Shown here piece by piece: positions 10,020 through 64,000 of a stretch of DNA of 64,000 nucleotides. The DNA is taken from NCBI GenBank assembly GCA_019802505.1, contig JAFMOC010000009.1, positions 8,390,501 through 8,454,500 on the forward strand, written 5' to 3'. Source of the DNA: Corydoras sp. C115 (taxonomy: Eukaryota; Chordata; Actinopteri; Siluriformes; Callichthyidae). Made by a program: the position numbers and the translations under genes. Within the stretch, counting starts at the first letter, position 1; the number at the start of each line of letters is the position of its first letter. A model generated the notes under the pieces. That model had not been told where the DNA came from. It searched no databases and saw nothing but the letters and a program-made list of their open reading frames with translations.

Positions 10020-10096
10020 AAGAACAAAAATAAAGACGAATATGTGAATTGTAGTTTTAACTTAAACATTTTTTACATTTACACTGACACGCACAC

Positions 10097-10098
<2 letters not shown>

Positions 10099-10183
<85 letters not shown>
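10099..10183. repeat. (TA)n microsatellite
   Basis: Uninterrupted alternating TA for about 85 bp in the dock3-manf intergenic spacer. Confidence 0.95.
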
Positions 10184-10185
<2 letters not shown>

Positions 10186-10574
10186 TAATTCTTCTTAACG
10201 TTACTTATGCATAGGTTTATGATCTTTGTGCAACTTTGGATAACAACTGCTAACAACATCTAAATCTGCCAACAGCACATGGATTGTTACGTTTTTCTTT
10301 TTAAAATGCTTCAGCTACACTTTAATGTATTTTATTTACAGGTCTTTTTATTTAAATGCCATCTTTACCTGATCTACAAATAGAATGAACACACAAATAG
10401 TTACTCAAAACGTGCAAGTGCATCCTTTACCTGATTTCCTGACTTCTCCTTCAAATCACTAACAGAGTTTAGTGCATATTGTCACATTATTTAAAACTTA
10501 GCAAGAAAACACAAACTTCAATAATTTTGCTCAATTAAAAAGGCATGACAGACACAAGGGAATAAAACATCACT

Positions 10575-10580
10575 TTTATT
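10575..10580 (-). terminator. Candidate distal dock3 poly(A) signal
   Basis: AATAAA on the gene strand, about 4.87 kb past the dock3 stop and before the intergenic (TA)n and SINE. Prediction only. Confidence 0.35.
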
Positions 10581-13500
10581 GTTAGGCATTATGAATGAAT
10601 TCCACATCACAGCAGTTAAGTGAGTGAGAAAAAAAAAGTATTTTCCACCTAAAGTTCACATCACATTTGCCCATGCCAGCACAATATATACAAAAAGAGA
10701 AAGAAATCTATACTGGTACAAAGGATTTCTCAATGATAAAACAGAACTTTGAATGCAAGATAGACAAAGTAACTTGATTAGGCCATAGAAAGTCACTGCC
10801 TCCCATTTGCTGTCTAGTTTTAAAAACACATTTACATCAGAAAGTACAAGGCTGACACTGAATTCCAATCTGTACATGATTTACCCTTAAGCGATAATTA
10901 CAGAAGGATTATATACATAAAGACAGACGCAAGGTAATATGAACTGTATTTCCAAAACTACCAATCTAACAACAGTTTTTCATAAACAGAACAACTGAAA
11001 AATGTTATCTTCTTACTTATTCCAAGATATTGCCATATAAATGCAGCAGCCATCTGTCACACTTAAAAACACAACCCCATGCGCTCAGTAGTCAGATCAA
11101 TGGTACAAGTGTGTACCTGGTAGTTTCACATATTTTGGAGTCAGAATCAACATTTTAAGTAATGATCAAATTTTTTTCAAAAAAAAAAAAAAAATAAGCA
11201 AAAACAATGAATCCTAAATAAAGAGAAAAACAAAGACCACCCTCTTCCGAAAACCTGTGAGAAAATATCTATTATATATCTATGTGTATTCAAAATGGAT
11301 TGGATTAAGATCGAATAAAATTGCATGAATAATTAGAAAAATATCTGTGCAACTTCTAGAAATAAGCACTGATTCCTAATAGTCACATCATATAATCTAA
11401 AAAAATAAATAGTAAATTGGACAAATTAATTTTATTTAAATAATATAATTCAATAATATAATTCATTTTGGGTACAGACTTTTAAAATTCCCCTTTAAAC
11501 CTGTGCTCTTTAATGTCACCTTCAACACAAAAACTATTTAGTCTTCACCTCACATAATACAAACAACCCTCAAACCCACGCGCACACTAAAATAACTGCT
11601 GAGTGTAACAAAGCTTAAATACATTGTGTATATCAAGTGCATACTGTAGTTTACATATAGTTTTGCGAAATGCGGAGTAAATTGTACTAAAACCCAAACT
11701 ACAGCAGACATGCGCCACTTTTGAGCCACATCCATGTTAAATTAAATAAAAACGTGATTATAAAATCTGCATCTGAACATAATCAAAGAAAAACTTTTTA
11801 AATAATACATATGGTACAGTAAAAAAAAAAAAAATTATATGGGCTACATTCACATTACAAGACTTATTGATCAATTCTGCTTTTCTGTTTGGATCTGATT
11901 GGTCGATCTGAACAGAATCATATTTACTGAATCATGTGACCTGTCTGTCTTTACAGTGAACACATCTGTCATGGTTTAGAAAGCCTGTGCAGGTTCCAAA
12001 GTGTGCTCCAATCTCACAATCTGCACTAAGTTTAAAAGGTATGGAACCCCAGGGAACGAAAAATGTAGGTCAATGAACTGAGCGCTTCACTGAGCTGAAG
12101 TCTTTGATTTTTAAATTTTTTTTTTAAGTTTATTTTACTAACTAACTGGTATAATAGTATACTCAGCAGATTGAAGACCCAGTTACTAAAATTCAAAGAT
12201 ATAAATGAAACACTTTAAATCAGAAAACATGAAAAAGCATGTCATTATTTTAAATGCTGGGTGTTTTTTGTATTATTATATATTTATATTATAATGGCCA
12301 TGTAGCTATAAACACAATTAGTTTTGTTTGCGCGTTTCAGTGGGGTATTAATGGATACAGATGTTTGATTGATATATCGGCGCATCTCTAAGAGATCCTT
12401 TAATTCGTATATTTCCTGAATCCAAGCATAATCAGTTTTAGGGTCAGAATTGAGGGTTCTATCAATCATAATAACTGGATATTATTTTGTGGACAGGTAT
12501 AATGAATATAGGAAGTTGCAGTTACCAGGTGTAGTGCATATTACATAGTGGAAGCTTAATTCCAATGATACACTTGATGAAGGCATGTTAGTAACAGAAC
12601 TGAAATGCAGTCTGGATGGCTTCTATAATAAAACACTGAGAACTGAAGGCGGTAATGAACAAAAAACAAACACTACACTACAAACCAAAAGTAAAAAAAA
12701 AAATAAAGAAGAGAGAATCTTTCTTCAAAAACAAACATGCAGTTGTACAAAATCGTAGAAATTTCCCATCATACATATTTTAATCTGAAAATATTCATTG
12801 AACACATCATGTCCTCTCCATCAGGAAACAATTGCACACCCATCAGCAGCTAAAAGGGTCTTCAGAACCCCCTCACTTGCATAATAAGAGTTATTCAAAG
12901 GTCCACACACGAATCCACATCTGGATTAGTACTTATAGATCCATATAAGCTTGTATTTCTTATTTTTACTATACAATTTTATTAAATAAAACGAGGCAGG
13001 GTTTACATTGACTTTATCTAAAAATATATTCATCTTTACCAAAATGGAATGGAAAAGAAATTGTGACCAACAGCAGCTCTGCCATGAAGACATCTGTGAA
13101 ATGGCTTTCACATTCGGTTAAGTGGATAATTGAGTGGCTCTGTGTCAGGCTGATCAACTTTGTGGTGTGGGATCATAAAAGTGTGTGCGTAATAAAGCTG
13201 TACATGATGGCAGGTCAGTGAAAACACTTAATAAATAATACAGTGGATCGTTTCGGCTGCTGAATCTAATGTGAAATGAAGAAAAAGTACAATCTTAATT
13301 TGAAAACTGTTGACATCAGTAGTAAATGTTTGCAGATGTGTAAATGTCATGAAGGAGCCTTAAGTATTAAATGATGTAGGACTTATCAGGCTGTTATTCC
13401 AGTGTAGAAAAAAAACCCACAAATAAATCATTCAATGGTTTAAATGACACTATTTATAATAAACATCCCTTATTACAAATTTTTGGTGCTCAATAACTAA

Positions 13501-14941
13501 GTGCTAAAGTGCTGTTTGTTTGGAATGAACACCAGGAGGTAATGCCACATTGTAGGATGAATAGAGTTTGAACATCCTGTATATTCTTTCTCTGTCCATT
13601 GATTAAAAACAAGCTTTCATCTTTCCCAGATCATTTCTATTTAGTTCTCCTGTTTTTTTTTTTGAAGGTTTAGAGTCAAAAATAAAGAGATTCCTGTCAC
13701 CAGCTATTAATAACAGAAGCACAAGCAAAACTGGTGACAATGGAACAGTGACCTCTATTGGTGATTCTCTCAAAGTCTTGGGTCTCTGTGAAAAAAAAGC
13801 AGCTGGTGTTGCAGAAATGAAGCTAGAACAGGAAAGCTGCAGCATTTATTAAATATAAAAAGTATTAAAGAAACGAGTGCATAAAATATAATTTGGATTA
13901 AACTGTAGGGGGTAATTATAATGCATCATGTGTGTATACACCTTCCTATAAATAAATATTAATGATTGTATTGATGGATATTAATCTGATAATATTCATC
14001 TTCTGTGGCGCTCAGCTGGATCTTAATTGAATTTTGCAGCATTCTCAACAGAATAAAGAGCCGGTCACGCTTCAGATTCCTCTGCTGTGCTGCATGCTGC
14101 CAATCAGGTTCCATCTACGTATACTCAGTAGAAGACTTAATAAACAGGACATTATTAAACCACCCACCCACCGCAGGCAACGGTTAGGAATGTGGAAAAA
14201 TGGGATGTCACCAGCTGCAAGCTCCCTCACAAGTGGGTTTTCCTTTGCGACCCTTATACACAATAAGTGTACAAAAATCAGAGACTCACTAAGCTGCTCT
14301 GCAAAGTGTCATTTCATGCAAATCACAGACATTCAGGATGACTACTAACAGATCTCAGGAGTTATGCATTCTGGGAAGCATAAATGAAGATATGCGGGAC
14401 TTGTTGCCGACCACTCGAAAAGCCTGAAGGCAGTTTTATGTCACATACACAGAGCATCTGACCTCAAACTCTGTCTTTGGGGTGATGTTCAAGCCAAAAA
14501 TACATCAAAGAGTTTAATCTTAACGCTTTGCACAGAACAGTTGGTGTAGAGGAAGTGAGTCTGCAGCTGGTGCATGACTTTAAGTGCAAGTTGCACTCCT
14601 TGTGTTATGATGTTAAATATAAAATAAAAATAATTTATTTAATAATTTATTTTTTATATTTATTTTTAAAAAAAAATTAAATATAAAAAAAAAAAATTAT
14701 TGACTTATTATTTATATCTATACCGACCAAAGTTTGCTGTTCATTATAATTGTTAATAATTAGTTTTAATATTTTTTTCTGAATTGAATACTACATTTCT
14801 ACTCTTATTGGTTGTTAAATGAATTGGGTTTATACTTAAAGATTGAGGGCAATAGATTACTTAAAGATAATTAATGTATCTGCTGATGGTTCCTGCTAAC
14901 GATCGGTGTTCAGTCTTTATAAGTTGTGACGTATAACGTGG

Positions 14942-15021
14942 AGAGAGGAGAGGAGCAACGCGAGGAGGAGCAAGGTGAGGAGGAGCAACGCGAGGAGGAG
15001 CAACGCGAGGAGGAGCAACGC
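14942..15021. repeat. 15-bp minisatellite in dock3 3' UTR
   Basis: About five copies of GAGGAGGAGCAACGC, one with the variant GCAAGGT. The plus-strand reading Glu-Glu-Gln-Arg is a by-product of the repeat and not a gene. Confidence 0.9.
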
Positions 15022-15454
15022 TCCAGTAAAGTGCCTAAAAGAAAATTGCTGCTCGTCAGTAATGAAGGGTTTCGTTTTGCTCATACTTTCAGTTCTTTAG
15101 TTGGATTGTTTCACGCAGTGTGAACTCAGGCTGCTGTAAAAAAAAAATTAAATTAAATAAAAAAATGATGCTGTGCCTCAGAATAAAATCCAGTGTTATT
15201 CAGAACTGATCTAAAGTCAAGGTGACAGAGGTCAGTGTGGACTTCCAGCGTTCCTCAGGTGTTTGTTCAAATCTTTTTTGATGAGTTGTAAAATGTCTTT
15301 AAGATTCTAACGATCCACTATTCCCCATTTTAAAATGAACAAGACAACTGACCTTCTCATTTGGATGAGCACCAAAAGAAAGCAAAAAAATGAAACCAAA
15401 GCAAACTTAACCACCCAAAATCCAAAATAGACAGTTACCCCACAGCAGACATCT

Positions 15455-63323
<47,869 letters not shown>

Positions 63324-64000
63324 CTGTTAAATAAAAAATAAGAGAATGGAGATGAGAGAACATGTTACTCTTGAGCCGAGTCGTAGTGGGATCGATCTGT
63401 ATGAGGTTCCGCAAAGCATTTCAGAAAACAGATTAATATCAGTATATGTTTTTTTTTTCCTCAGGAGTACAAGTGATAGGGTGACAGGAAGATAACATGG
63501 CACTGGGTCTGTCTAAAAGATTAAACAAGTCCATATTTGACTGCAAACGTCGAGTGGAACCAGCAGGGCATCCAAATTGGCAAAATCAGTCCTGTGACAT
63601 GCTGTAATAGTGACAGCAGAGCGGAAAATGCACAAGTCTACAGTGGCCTTCGCTACCAGCTGAATCTCTACGGATTACAACAAGAAAATCCCCCGTTCAG
63701 TCAAAACGACAAGCCGGGACATAACATATGATTTGTGGTGGCTGAACTTCCAAGGTCCACAGTCAGATATGATTCCAAAAAAGGAAATAAATAGATAAAA
63801 TATATACTTCAGCTTATAAACATGGTTAGATTATATATTAATAGCATCAAATCTGATGTATAATTGATGTATAGACTCCTTTAACCACTCAAGTGACGGC
63901 AGAAGCATTGCAGTAATGGGGCAATAAAGGATCTTACAGTAAACCACAAAGATACACTGAGGAGACGCCGTCTCCACAGAGAAGGGACTTATTTTAACAT
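63324..64000 (-). other. dock3 intron at right edge
   Basis: Upstream of window exon 1. No further dock3 exon was recognised; the sequence coding for QYETVVPLEDSIV and the SH3 domain is not here. Confidence 0.7.

Larger units (their letters stand above)
10560..15454 (-). other. Probable long dock3 3' UTR
   Basis: About 4.9 kb of AT-rich sequence directly after the dock3 stop codon. No coding signal and no SINE copy was found, unlike the flanking introns. The first AATAAA before the manf side that would end such a UTR is at 10575-10580 (TTTATT on plus). Two Pumilio-type elements UGUAUAUA occur near that end (10685-10692 and 10910-10917 on the complement). A 15-bp minisatellite sits at 14942-15021. 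A long neuronal 3' UTR is the simplest reading, but no transcript evidence is available and polyadenylation could occur earlier. Confidence 0.45.

Noticed and set aside
14942..15021. CRISPR-like spaced repeats
   Set aside because: Units are directly adjacent with no unique spacers, in a vertebrate genome.
14926..15123. 65-codon Glu/Gln/Arg-rich ORF on plus
   Set aside because: Product of the 15-bp minisatellite, antisense to the dock3 3' UTR, no start context or relatives.

Overview
The window is animal nuclear DNA and almost certainly from a teleost fish. It has three vertebrate genes with GT-AG introns, AT-rich non-coding DNA crowded with (CA)n, (TA)n and other microsatellites, tRNA-headed SINEs whose head and tail are typical of fish genomes, and the 3' end of an L2-type LINE. 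An ostariophysan (catfish- or carp-like) source is possible, but that is a weak inference. There is no sign of a bacterial, phage or CRISPR system.

All three genes lie on the minus strand, head to tail. From high to low coordinates they are dock3 (Rac guanine-nucleotide exchange factor of neurons), manf (ER-stress-induced neurotrophic factor) and rbm15b (RNA-binding adaptor of the m6A writer complex). As I remember it, the same three genes are neighbours on human chromosome 3p21, so this is conserved synteny. dock3 fills about 15.5-63.3 kb. I could place 48 coding exons, ending at the stop codon at 15455. They encode 1904 residues in one continuous frame; the SH3-coding 5' exons lie past the right edge. 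manf has four coding exons between 6290 and 9265 and encodes 180 residues. rbm15b is a single intronless 757-codon ORF (971-3244) in a GC- and CpG-rich block.

By region: 1-970 is probable rbm15b 3' UTR with one old SINE relic. 3245-3560 is the CpG-rich rbm15b promoter with a YY1 site and a perfect CRE. 3560-5200 is intergenic and holds a SINE whose inside has been amplified. 5200-6289 is the probable manf 3' UTR and carries a perfect 17-bp hairpin. 9266-9600 is the manf promoter with four CCAAT boxes and an ATF6-like site. A young SINE and a (TA)n array sit at 9.67-10.19 kb. About 10.56-15.45 kb is the probable long, SINE-free dock3 3' UTR. The rest is dock3 exons and introns, with a dozen or so SINE copies, LINE scraps and large (TA)n arrays.

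The genes are independent and do not form an operon. The points most worth checking are several dock3 exons whose splice sites are shaped by simple repeats: (TG)14 against one acceptor, (CT)n before a 42-nt microexon, and a 76-nt exon between (TA)n and (CA)n arrays. Others are an unused strong 5' splice site that would remove a CxxC segment, a histidine-rich insert in the DOCK3 tail, the manf 3' UTR hairpin, and a SINE family with TGAA-type tails and clear 9-15 bp target-site duplications.
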